Below are positions 57,671 to 64,000 of a stretch of DNA of 64,000 nucleotides, in pieces (position 1 is the first letter of the stretch; each line of letters opens with the position of its first letter). A program made the translations under genes and the position numbers. The notes beneath the pieces are model-generated. The model saw nothing but the letters and a program-made list of their open reading frames with translations, was not told the origin of the DNA and did not search any database. The stretch spans positions 2,666,001 to 2,730,000 of the forward strand of contig NZ_CP189850.1 of the NCBI RefSeq assembly GCF_050271975.1, written 5' to 3'. Source of the DNA: Litorimonas sp947503715 (GTDB lineage Bacteria > Pseudomonadota > Alphaproteobacteria > Caulobacterales > Maricaulaceae).

Positions 57671-58309
57671 ATGTCTGAACCCATTGATCTCTACTGGTCC
57701 TTCCGCTCACCCTATTCCTATCTCGCATTGAAACAGATCAATGACATCGCGGCGCGTCGGGATGTCGAATTTAACGTGCGGATCGTCCACCCGCTCGCCA
57801 TTCGTGATCCGGAGTTTTTTGTCAGTCGCGGGATGCCATGGATTACCTATTTGCTAAAGGATGTCTTTCGCTTGGGAGAGATGACAGAGCAAACGATTTC
57901 AATTCCCAAACCTGACCCAATTGTACAAGACTTGACCAATGCGAAAATCGCAGAGGATCAGCCTTACATTTACCGGCTCGCCTATCTTGGAATTTTAGCG
58001 GCTGAGTCTGAATGCGGGCTAGATTTTATTACAACCGTCAGCCCCATCATATGGAGCGGCGAAGATTGGACGGCAGAAAACCGCCTGTCAGAGGCTTTGA
58101 GAAATGTCGGTATCGACTTGGCTGCATTAGAGGCGAAGATCTCCGGACATCAAACGGAATTGGATGCCAAGCTGGACGCAAATGACAAAGCCCTGCGCGA
58201 GGCAGGGCATTGGGGTGTTCCGACAACTGTCTTACGCGGCGAACCGTTTTTCGGGATGGACCGTTTGGATGCTTTGGAATGGCGTTTGGATCAACTCGGG
58301 GTAAGCTAA
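57671..58309 (+). CDS. 2-hydroxychromene-2-carboxylate isomerase family (DsbA-like fold)
   Basis: The 212-residue protein opens IDLYWSFRSPYSYLALKQI, where the Ser replaces the first Cys of the thioredoxin motif, as in HCCA isomerases and kappa-class glutathione transferases. LEWRLDQ at the end and GHWGVPTTVLRGEPFFGMDR with the cis-Pro loop also match. The family isomerises naphthalene-degradation intermediates, but many members outside such pathways are glutathione-dependent enzymes of unknown substrate. No aromatic-degradation genes are near, so the latter is more likely here. Confidence 0.82.
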   Translation: MSEPIDLYWSFRSPYSYLALKQINDIAARRDVEFNVRIVHPLAIRDPEFFVSRGMPWITYLLKDVFRLGEMTEQTISIPKPDPIVQDLTNAKIAEDQPYIYRLAYLGILAAESECGLDFITTVSPIIWSGEDWTAENRLSEALRNVGIDLAALEAKISGHQTELDAKLDANDKALREAGHWGVPTTVLRGEPFFGMDRLDALEWRLDQLGVS

Positions 58310-58310
58310 A

Positions 58311-58748
58311 TCAGTCTTTTTTGAAAAGCTCCCTTGCGACAACCGCACCAACCAATGCAGCTATTGCAGCTGCGGGGATGGGGTTTTTTCCTATTTCTCG
58401 TAGAACATGTTGAACGGAAGGGTCGCTCGCCAGAGAATCAGGCAAAAGTCCTGTCAGCGTGTCTTCCGTTTTCGTCGTAGGCAATATCTGACGCCCTTTC
58501 TTAGAGGCCGCCAAACGTTGTTTTATCAATATCAGGAGTGCACCCGAAAAGAAGATGACGGCCATCGCCAAGAAAGCCACCACGAGTGAATAGGTCGCCA
58601 TTAGCCAGACAAACAAGGCCGCCAACAGGAAAAAAAATCCGAAAAAGGTCAAAGCGGAAAATGCAGAACGCCCGACCAAATTTTTGATCGGGCCTTTCGT
58701 CGGCCCCTTCAATAATAAAGGGAGCACGAAGGTCAGTAATCTTAGCAT
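58311..58748 (-). CDS. Small membrane protein (holin-superfamily/YqjE-like)
   Basis: The 145-residue protein has two adjacent hydrophobic helices (FSALTFFGFFFLLAALFVWL, LVVAFLAMAVIFFSGALLIL), and a C-terminal hydrophobic hairpin (PIPAAAIAALVGAVVARELF). The first pair resembles YqjE/Holin-X-type proteins that accompany DUF883 genes. The Ser/Thr/Gly-rich middle is loose. It lies 15 bases downstream of the DUF883 gene and should share its sigma-EcfG promoter. The family is unrelated to phage lysis here, because no phage genes are near. Its exact function is unknown. Confidence 0.65.
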   Translation of the reverse strand: MLRLLTFVLPLLLKGPTKGPIKNLVGRSAFSALTFFGFFFLLAALFVWLMATYSLVVAFLAMAVIFFSGALLILIKQRLAASKKGRQILPTTKTEDTLTGLLPDSLASDPSVQHVLREIGKNPIPAAAIAALVGAVVARELFKKD

Positions 58749-58763
58749 CTTAATGGGAAAGTC

Positions 58764-59057
58764 CTATCGACGGGTCAGAAGGCCCAAGACCATACCGGCG
58801 CCGACTGCAATCGCTACAGAGGCTAGTGGGTTTTCCTTAATCGATGCCTCAGCCTGCGATGACAGGTCGTCATATTTTGCCTTGGCAAGGTCAACTCTCT
58901 CATGGGCCATCGCTTTCGCGCTTTCGGCTTTTTCCGTAACTGTCACTTTCGTCTGCTCTTTCAGTGTTTTCGTCAGCAGAGCAACGTCGGCGCGTAGGAC
59001 TTCAATTTGTGCCGACAGGTCAGTCTCAATGGGTGTCGCTGTTTTCTTAGCAGGCAT
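58764..59057 (-). CDS. DUF883-family (YqjD/ElaB-like) stress protein
   Basis: The 97-residue protein has a basic start (MPAKKTATP), a helical coiled-coil middle (QIEVLRADVALLTKTLKEQT, AHERVDLAKAKYDDLSS), and a C-terminal transmembrane helix with GAGMVLGLLTRR. This is the design of YqjD and ElaB, inner-membrane proteins that bind ribosomes in stationary phase. A GGAAC-N17-CGTT promoter 51 bases upstream puts it in the EcfG regulon. It is co-transcribed with the small membrane protein gene and adjacent to ecfG itself. Confidence 0.8.
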   Translation of the reverse strand: MPAKKTATPIETDLSAQIEVLRADVALLTKTLKEQTKVTVTEKAESAKAMAHERVDLAKAKYDDLSSQAEASIKENPLASVAIAVGAGMVLGLLTRR

Positions 59058-59107
59058 ATTTTTCTCCTTGGTTTCAAATTGTCAAAATCAACATATCTTG
59101 CAAAACC

Positions 59108-59133
59108 AACGTGTCCGCGGACGAGTCCGTTCC
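59108..59133 (-). promoter_or_regulatory. Sigma-EcfG promoter of the DUF883 operon
   Basis: On the minus strand GGAAC (59133-59129) and CGTT (59111-59108) are separated by exactly 17 bases, the EcfG consensus. The start site would fall about 45 bases before the DUF883 ATG. It lies between ecfG and its neighbour in the same direction. Confidence 0.75.
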
Positions 59134-59159
59134 AAGAATTTTGAGAAAAATTATCCAGC

Positions 59160-59813
59160 CTAAAGTGTGTCTATATAATCGTCGGCGACTTCATCCGAAT
59201 CGACGACGATCTCTTCAACTTCCTCAAAAATGGCTTCCATTGCCCCGAGGGCTTCAATCCCGTCTTCGTCATGTTCATAATCACCGGATTGTAAAATGAC
59301 CTCTAGATTTGCGCGGGCACGACTGACGCGGCTCTTGATCGTTCCCGTTTTGACACCGCAAACCTCTGCGGCTTCCTGATAGGAAAAGCCCCCTGCCCCG
59401 ACGAGGATAAGGGCCTCGCGCTGATCATCGGACAACTCATCCAAAGCCTGTCGCAACTCGTTTAGACGGACGGCTGCGACGGGTGTTTCAACAGAGACGA
59501 TTGTTTCCGCTGCGATTTCAGGGTCCAGCGATTGCCGACGCCAAGACCGTCTTTTTATTGAATAAAATTGATTGCGTAAAATCGTGAAGGCCCAAGCCTT
59601 CATATTCGTTCCGGGCTTGTAACTCTCCCGCGCAGCCCAGGCCTTGATGAGGGCATCCTGCACAACATCATCAGCCAAGGTCGAATCTTTGCAAAGGGAC
59701 CGGGAAAAGGCCCGTAAATGCGGAATTAGAGATGTGAGTTCTTGGCGAAATTCCGATTCAACAAATTTCGGTATATCATCTCCCGATGTCTTATCGTCGT
59801 TGGATTTCGCCAT
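59160..59813 (-). CDS. ecfG: General stress response sigma factor EcfG
   Basis: EcfG directs the alphaproteobacterial general stress response. The 217-residue protein has region 2 (HLRAFSRSLCKDSTLADDVV, QDALIKAWAARESYKPGTNM) and region 4 (DQREALILVGAGGFSYQEAA, EVCGVKTGTIKSRVSRARAN), the last matching EcfG-type proteins closely. A Glu/Asp-rich tail of about 45 residues follows. It starts six bases after nepR stops, so both come from one transcript. Its own predicted target motif precedes nepR, giving positive autoregulation. PhyR and its kinase are not in this window. Confidence 0.93.
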   Translation of the reverse strand: MAKSNDDKTSGDDIPKFVESEFRQELTSLIPHLRAFSRSLCKDSTLADDVVQDALIKAWAARESYKPGTNMKAWAFTILRNQFYSIKRRSWRRQSLDPEIAAETIVSVETPVAAVRLNELRQALDELSDDQREALILVGAGGFSYQEAAEVCGVKTGTIKSRVSRARANLEVILQSGDYEHDEDGIEALGAMEAIFEEVEEIVVDSDEVADDYIDTL

Positions 59814-59819
59814 ATTAAC

Positions 59820-59984
59820 TCAACTTTCTAGTTTACGCTTCGGCTTGTCGAAATCGGCCATTTCATCCGGCACCGGTTCACTGACGACATCATCATAGAT
59901 TGATTTGATGTCTTGTCCGACTTTATCATGATTTGACCGACGCTTTACACTGCCTTTTTTACTTTCGCCATTGCGTTTCGTCAT
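59820..59984 (-). CDS. nepR: Anti-sigma factor NepR
   Basis: NepR holds EcfG inactive until phosphorylated PhyR captures it. The 54-residue protein has the core motif KVGQDIKSIYDDVVSEPVPD; the second helix is short and Lys-rich compared with relatives (usually LLxxL). The ATG at 59984 has a perfect AAAGGAGG ribosome site seven bases away, and the longer open frame does not. It is followed by ecfG in the usual order. The leader contains a hairpin and an EcfG promoter. Confidence 0.88.
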   Translation of the reverse strand: MTKRNGESKKGSVKRRSNHDKVGQDIKSIYDDVVSEPVPDEMADFDKPKRKLES

Positions 59985-60004
59985 ATTGTCCTCCTTTGAT
60001 TGAT

Positions 60005-60024
60005 TGAGGTTAAAGTAAACCTCA
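60005..60024 (-). promoter_or_regulatory. Hairpin in the nepR leader
   Basis: TGAGGTT-TACTTT-AACCTCA on the minus strand is a perfect 7-bp stem with a 6-base loop. It lies within the predicted nepR transcript leader, seven bases upstream of the ribosome site, and may tune nepR translation or stability. Confidence 0.45.
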
Positions 60025-60076
60025 TCATTTTTTTGATGTAACTTAAAATGCGGTTTGCATTTAATTACAGTCATAG

Positions 60077-60101
60077 AACGACGTAATTTATAAACTGTTC
60101 C
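60077..60101 (-). promoter_or_regulatory. Sigma-EcfG promoter of nepR-ecfG
   Basis: On the minus strand GGAAC (60101-60097) and CGTT (60080-60077) are 16 bases apart, the EcfG consensus. The start site would give an approximately 85-base leader before nepR. This is the well known autoregulatory arrangement of the pair. Confidence 0.8.
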
Positions 60102-60132
60102 AAAGTAACCACAGTCTAACGCCGCGACATTT

Positions 60133-60209
60133 TGGCGATCCCGGGTGGATTCGAACCACCGGCCTCCAGATTAGGAATCTGATGCTCTATCCGACTGAGC
60201 TACGGGACC
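60133..60209 (-). tRNA. tRNA-Arg (anticodon CCT)
   Basis: The minus strand folds as a cloverleaf: acceptor GGTCCCG with CGGGATC (one G-T pair), D arm GCTC/GAGC, anticodon loop TTCCTAA with CCT at its centre, T arm GGTGG-TTCGAAT-CCACC, then discriminator G and an encoded CCA. It decodes AGG. It lies upstream of the nepR promoter in the same direction, and nothing indicates an element integrated in it. Confidence 0.95.
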
Positions 60210-60232
60210 TTGAAGACTGGCCTTCGTCCACT

Positions 60233-60790
60233 TTACGGACGTCGCAAGGCGGGGATCATCCGCGCCAAAACATTGTCCTTGGAAATGAAATGGTGTTTTA
60301 ACGCACCGCCCACGTGCAAAACAAACAGTACTATTATCAATTTCGCCCCGATCTCATGCAGGAGTTTGAACCGTGCTTCAACAGCATCAGACGCTGAAAT
60401 GCCCGGCAGGTCCGGCAGCGGGATGAGGTAAAACAACTCGTTCTCAATGGGAAGACGTGAGGCGCTAATCATCGCCCAGCCTAAAAGCGGCATGCCAATC
60501 ATTAAGACGTAAAACCCGATATGGGTAATCTTGGCCGCCACAGTCTCCCAGCCCTTCATGCCGTCTGGCAAAGCGGGTGGCGGGTTCATGAAACGCCAGA
60601 TTAAGCGACCGAGAGACAGGACTAAGACCAAAATCCCAAAGCTCTTATGCCACTGATAGATCGCGAACCGATTAGGCATCCACTCATGGGTCATCAGCCA
60701 GCCGAAAAGGACAAGTCCGATAATTAACAGCGCGATCGCCCAGTGAAACGCAATCGCAACCCGTGAATAACTCTCCGATTTCGTCGCCAA
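60233..60790 (-). CDS. Cytochrome b561
   Basis: The 185-residue membrane protein has four transmembrane helices and the heme-ligand His pattern of the bacterial diheme b561 family: AIAFHWAIALLI, YQWHKSFGILVL, KITHIGFYVLMI and VLHVGGALKHHFI. It transfers electrons between quinone and a periplasmic acceptor, some members to superoxide. The start is TTG at 60790, immediately behind the yceI stop (TAATTG), so they are co-transcribed. b561-YceI pairing is a common layout. Confidence 0.88.
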   Translation of the reverse strand: MATKSESYSRVAIAFHWAIALLIIGLVLFGWLMTHEWMPNRFAIYQWHKSFGILVLVLSLGRLIWRFMNPPPALPDGMKGWETVAAKITHIGFYVLMIGMPLLGWAMISASRLPIENELFYLIPLPDLPGISASDAVEARFKLLHEIGAKLIIVLFVLHVGGALKHHFISKDNVLARMIPALRRP

Positions 60791-61465
60791 TTACTCAACC
60801 TTTTGAAATTCAACCTCGACCATAATTTCGATATCATCGGCTGACGGCGCATAAGTATCAACACCAAATTCAGAGCGTTTAAGTTGGCCCGTGGCAGAGA
60901 CGCCAAACATATCGACGCCGCTGCGGAAATGATTGCCAACTTTATTGATTGTCCCCGTCAGGGTGAAAGGCTTAGTCACATCTTTAATGGTCAACTCACC
61001 CGTGAGTGTGCCGTAACCGTCAGTCAATTGCTCAATATTGGTCGAGACGAATTTAATCTCAGGATAGTTTTCAACATCGAAGAAGTCAGCAGATTTGATT
61101 TTTTTATCCCAAGATGAAACGCCTGTATCAATATCCTTGGTCGGCAGGATGACTTCCAGTGTAGAATTTTCAGGGTTTTCATTGTCGAACACTACCGTCG
61201 CATTGGTCGTGCCCCAACGGATGATAGGTTTGGAATAGCCCTGATGCCAGTATTGAAAGGCGACATAGGCATGGCCCTGCTCTGACTCATAGGTGCCGGA
61301 AGGCAATTCTGAGAGGTCCGCGCCCGCCTTCACTATCTCAGCGGATTGCTGGGTGACGTCAGTGAGGGTCTCGGTCTTGGCCTCAATTTGCGATGCGGTC
61401 TCGGCATTACAGGCGGCGAGACATAGGGCGGCGGAGGCGGTAATGATGCGGTGGAAATGTGGCAT
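60791..61465 (-). CDS. YceI-family lipoprotein (isoprenoid-binding lipocalin-like fold)
   Basis: The 224-residue protein has a lipobox (CLAACNAE) and then a YceI domain: GTYESEQGHAYVAFQYWHQG, IKSADFFDVENYPEIKFVST, GTLTGELTIKDVTKPFTLTG and GQLKRSEFGVDTYA. YceI domains form an extended barrel that binds polyisoprenoids such as ubiquinone precursors. Coupling to cytochrome b561 suggests a quinone-handling or redox role. Its ATG follows AAAGGAAC, a good ribosome site. Confidence 0.9.
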   Translation of the reverse strand: MPHFHRIITASAALCLAACNAETASQIEAKTETLTDVTQQSAEIVKAGADLSELPSGTYESEQGHAYVAFQYWHQGYSKPIIRWGTTNATVVFDNENPENSTLEVILPTKDIDTGVSSWDKKIKSADFFDVENYPEIKFVSTNIEQLTDGYGTLTGELTIKDVTKPFTLTGTINKVGNHFRSGVDMFGVSATGQLKRSEFGVDTYAPSADDIEIMVEVEFQKVE

Positions 61466-61552
61466 AGTCTGTTCCTTTAAAGCGTATCGGTCGTCGGGAT
61501 GACGGTCTTAACCTGTGACCTAACCCTTTTACGTCTCGCGGGCGTCAGGCGT

Positions 61553-62890
61553 TCAGACAGGATGCGACAAATCGGTCAATTTGGCCTCAAAACCCGACCA
61601 ATCGTCATTTTCCGCGATGGGCTGCCAGAGCGCGCCAATCTCCTCATAGAGCAGACTTGCGGCGCGGTCCATTTCCGGCGGCGCGGAGACGGGCTCAAAT
61701 TGCGCATAATCCGTTGCCCAATCCGTCCAGGCCTGCCCCTCATAAGCTTCGGCTTGCAAACTGTCCGCACGCCCTGCCCCGCCATGCCAATCATGCCAGA
61801 ATTGCGGCCAAGGCGTTTGGCTGTCTTTCAGGAGTTGGAATGTCGTTTGGATGAAGGCGTTATCCGTGGCTGCGCCTTTCGACGTAACGCCAAGCCGTCG
61901 TAGGACATGTGCATTCAGCGCCGCTTGATAATGATCGGCAAAGTTTTCCAATGATGCGATAAGCGGCGCATCTTCCGTGATGAGCGAGAGTGATTGCGCC
62001 AATTGCGCGAGGTTCCACCCCATTGCATCAGGTTGTCGCCCAAAGGCATATAGCCCGTTATGATCGAAATAGGCGGCGGTAAAACCCGGCTCTAAATAAG
62101 GGAGGAAACGATACGGACCGTAGTCAAAACTCTCCCCCGTGATATTCATATTATCCGTATTCATGACGCCGTGGACGAACCCCGCTGCCATCCAGGACGC
62201 GACCGTGTCGGCACTGGCTTTGACGACTTTGTCATAGAACTCGGCCACATTTGTCGCGCCAGCATAAAAATGCCGGATACAATATTGAACGAGCGCTTCA
62301 AGATTCTCCGTCTTGCCGAAAAAGGCCTGCCGCTGAAATGTACCGAAGCGGATGTGACTATGGCTCAAACGGGTCATGACGGCGGCGCGGGTCGGGGACG
62401 GCTCATCATGGCGTTGCAGCGCTTCGTCCGTTTCAATCAGAGCTAATGTCCGGCTGGTATTGACCCCCATCGCATGGAGATGTGTCGTCGCCAACGCTTC
62501 ACGAACCCCGCCGAGCAAAGTGAGCCGACCATCGCCGGACCGCGAGAAAGGCGTCGTGCCGGAGCCTTTGGTCCCGAAGTCTAGAAGTTTCTCCTCATGT
62601 TCACATTGCGCAAAGAGGAACCCGCGCCCATCCCCGATGTCTGGATTATAGTGGCGGAATTGGTGACCGTGATAACGTAAGGCCAGCGGTTCAGGGAGAC
62701 TGCCCTCCAACGGTTTGAAATGAAGAAAATAGTCGACGACTTGGTGATCCGTCAAATTCAGTCCTATGTCCTTTGCGAGATCCTCATCGAAATATCTCAC
62801 GCCGACCAGATTGAAATCCGCAGGTTCAACCGCGTCGTAAAAGTCATCTCCCAATTCATGGATGGACGTTCGGGGTTCGAAACTACTCAT
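61553..62890 (-). CDS. selO: Protein adenylyltransferase SelO (pseudokinase family)
   Basis: SelO transfers AMP to Ser, Thr or Tyr of proteins in redox homeostasis. The 445-residue protein has the family blocks LRYHGHQFRHYNPDIGDGRG, DFGTKGSGTTPFSRSGDGRL, GVREALATTHLHAMGV, and FVHGVMNTDNMNITGESFDY with the metal-binding Asn and Asp. It is about 33 residues shorter than E. coli SelO. The C-terminal block that normally carries NPxxVLRNYLAQ, and the redox Cys pair of E. coli, are absent. It overlaps the next membrane protein gene by four bases. Confidence 0.93.
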   Translation of the reverse strand: MSSFEPRTSIHELGDDFYDAVEPADFNLVGVRYFDEDLAKDIGLNLTDHQVVDYFLHFKPLEGSLPEPLALRYHGHQFRHYNPDIGDGRGFLFAQCEHEEKLLDFGTKGSGTTPFSRSGDGRLTLLGGVREALATTHLHAMGVNTSRTLALIETDEALQRHDEPSPTRAAVMTRLSHSHIRFGTFQRQAFFGKTENLEALVQYCIRHFYAGATNVAEFYDKVVKASADTVASWMAAGFVHGVMNTDNMNITGESFDYGPYRFLPYLEPGFTAAYFDHNGLYAFGRQPDAMGWNLAQLAQSLSLITEDAPLIASLENFADHYQAALNAHVLRRLGVTSKGAATDNAFIQTTFQLLKDSQTPWPQFWHDWHGGAGRADSLQAEAYEGQAWTDWATDYAQFEPVSAPPEMDRAASLLYEEIGALWQPIAENDDWSGFEAKLTDLSHPV

Positions 62891-63915
62891 GCGTCAGCTT
62901 TCAAAATAAACCGCCGAATGAGAAGCGCGCACAACCCCAACGTAATCGTAATCGTCAGCGCGACACTCATCAGGATGACCGAGGCCATGAAAGCTGAGGT
63001 TTCCGGAAAGCCGAAGGGCTCGGACGCCGCGACGACAACCGCCTGATAGCCCCCGACATTACCAGGCATGACCGAGAATATACCCGCCAAGTTCACCAAT
63101 GCTGTCGAGGCAAATCCGAACAGGCCGGGTGAGGCAACAGGCGCACTCGCGCTCATAATCGCAGTGAACCCTGAGCCGATAAACAGCCAGATGGCGAGTG
63201 AGGTGGAGAGCATCACGGCATGGTTGGGCAGTGTGTTCACGACAGAGAGGGCGCGGCCAATTTCACCCAGCCGTGTCATATGCGGGCGGGCCTCCACAAA
63301 TCTGACGAGGGGTTTGAGGAAAAAGCAGGTGAGGAGATAGCCAAGCAAGAGCGCCGCAATGACGCCCGTCGCAATGCCGCGCGTGCCGGCCTCAAACGCG
63401 CCGTTCAAGGCTATTGTGACGGACAGAATGAGGACCAGCATAAACAGATCGATCAACCGCTCAGCTATCCACAGCGCGATGACGGAGAGCGAATGCGACC
63501 CGAATTTCCGAACCCAGACCGCGCGGTAGCCTTCCCCCAAACGCAGAGGCGTGACCGCCCCGATCATGAGGAGCCACGGGAAATCGGTGAGGATATTCTT
63601 CCAAGGCACGACGACGACTTTGCGCAAGAGAAAGCCAAACCGGAACGCCCGCAATCCGGTTGCCGCGAGAAAGCAGAGCGCAAATACACCAATCGCCATA
63701 ATGATTGGACCAGACATATATCCCGCCCATTCCGCCCAACTGGGCAGACGGTCCAATGTCTTGAACAGGAACCAGATGAGCAGGAGCCACACAAGAACAG
63801 AGATGCCGATTTTAAGGTATTTCAAGACAAGTTTCCGTTCGATAGTTAGGGGCGTGTTAATGGCTTCCGTACCCGTTGGAAACCCCTCGAAAGCGTGGTG
63901 ACCGTGGACATGCAA
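62887..63915 (-). CDS. Flippase-like/lysylphosphatidylglycerol synthase TM-region protein
   Basis: The 342-residue protein has about eight transmembrane helices in the UPF0104/LPG_synthase_TM pattern: ISVLVWLLLIWFLFKTLDRL, GYMSGPIIMAIGVFALCFLA, MIGAVTPLRLGEGYRAVWV (conserved TPLRLGE), and AGIFSVMPGNVGGYQAVVV. The last matches the family's conserved PGNxGGYQ-type motif. Members flip or modify lipids. The TTG start at 63915 is the only early start; an in-frame one further in is possible. It is coupled to selO by a four-base overlap. Confidence 0.85.
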   Translation of the reverse strand: MHVHGHHAFEGFPTGTEAINTPLTIERKLVLKYLKIGISVLVWLLLIWFLFKTLDRLPSWAEWAGYMSGPIIMAIGVFALCFLAATGLRAFRFGFLLRKVVVVPWKNILTDFPWLLMIGAVTPLRLGEGYRAVWVRKFGSHSLSVIALWIAERLIDLFMLVLILSVTIALNGAFEAGTRGIATGVIAALLLGYLLTCFFLKPLVRFVEARPHMTRLGEIGRALSVVNTLPNHAVMLSTSLAIWLFIGSGFTAIMSASAPVASPGLFGFASTALVNLAGIFSVMPGNVGGYQAVVVAASEPFGFPETSAFMASVILMSVALTITITLGLCALLIRRFILKADA

Positions 63916-63968
63916 GTTTCAACGTGACAAAGCCCACCTCGAATTGAAGGCCGTCCGGGCTGTATTAA

Positions 63969-64000
63969 ATGAATGAGATTATCATGGCGCGACCTGATAT
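63969..64000 (+). CDS. Possible start of a plus-strand gene cut by the window edge
   Basis: An ATG at 63969, and another in frame at 63984, open a frame running off the right edge (MNEIIMARPDI). Divergent placement from the flippase-like gene is sensible. Only eleven codons are visible, so nothing about the product can be said. Confidence 0.2.
   Translation, partial: MNEIIMARPD

Noticed and set aside
58311..59057. Holin-like gene as a prophage remnant
   Set aside because: Its partner is a DUF883 gene under an EcfG promoter, the usual chromosomal context of such small membrane proteins, and there are no other phage genes.
60133..60209. tRNA-Arg(CCT) as an attachment site of an integrated element
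   Set aside because: No integrase, direct repeat of the tRNA 3' end or phage-like gene is seen within the window on either side.
1..64000. CRISPR arrays, insertion sequences, integrons
   Set aside because: No regularly spaced direct repeats, transposase motifs or integrase motifs were noticed on either strand.

Overview
The window comes from an alphaproteobacterium, most likely a marine relative of the Caulobacterales/Maricaulales/Hyphomonadales group (inference). Supporting signs are a NepR-EcfG general stress response pair with sigma-EcfG promoter motifs, a full CtrA box (TTAA-N7-TTAA), NDUFA12 and DUF2155 genes side by side, a DUF3035 lipoprotein after lspA, a SUV3-like helicase/S4/FdxA/CarD cluster, and a long block running from holC-pepA through lptFG-surA-pdxA-rsmA and gmk-mltG-fabF-acpP-fabG-fabD to rpsF-rpsR-rplI. 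Gene density is high. Most of the window is chromosomal core; no prophage, integrase, transposase or CRISPR array was seen.

Layout. 1-6.3 kb: the 3' end of a large-subunit pseudouridine synthase gene, rsmD, a small AT-richer insert (hicAB and a lipoprotein gene with a probable ATT start), then on the minus strand lspA, a DUF3035 lipoprotein, mutL and a Sel1-repeat membrane protein. 6.4-15.3 kb: a large autotransporter, glnE, parE and a purine nucleoside phosphorylase. 15.3-19.6 kb: a MarR regulator facing a lipoprotein-DoxX operon across a double operator, DUF2155 and NDUFA12, a GhrA-like reductase and an exported pentapeptide-repeat protein. 19.8-25.6 kb: aspS, facing a fatty-acid oxidation operon (thiolase plus multifunctional hydratase/dehydrogenase) that has a perfect palindromic operator. 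25.7-26.7 kb: an AT-rich single-gene islet encoding an Abi_C-DUF3085-like fusion, the best defence candidate here. 26.7-44.6 kb: the core block (Pif1-like helicase, holC, pepA / lptF, lptG, surA, pdxA, rsmA / gmk, mltG, fatty-acid synthesis / coiled-coil protein / ribosomal proteins). 44.6-48.6 kb: a small hypothetical gene, a structured RNA resembling 6S RNA, palindromic repeats, cysS, two exported proteins and rpmB. 48.7-57.6 kb: DUF3108, CYTH, SUV3-like helicase, S4, fdxA, carD, an S41 protease lipoprotein operon and a SNase-fold protein that lacks two catalytic residues. 57.6-64 kb: a DsbA-fold isomerase, a stress-response cluster (membrane protein, DUF883, ecfG, nepR), tRNA-Arg(CCT), cytochrome b561 with YceI, SelO and a flippase-like membrane protein.

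How the genes work together. lspA matures the many predicted lipoproteins here. LptF/LptG and SurA serve outer-membrane biogenesis, although lptD is absent from its usual place between lptG and surA. FabD/FabG/AcpP/FabF build fatty acids, while the 22-25.6 kb operon degrades them. EcfG probably transcribes its own nepR-ecfG operon and the adjacent DUF883/membrane-protein pair, since both have GGAAC-N16/17-CGTT promoters. All family assignments are from reading protein motifs; no database search was run.
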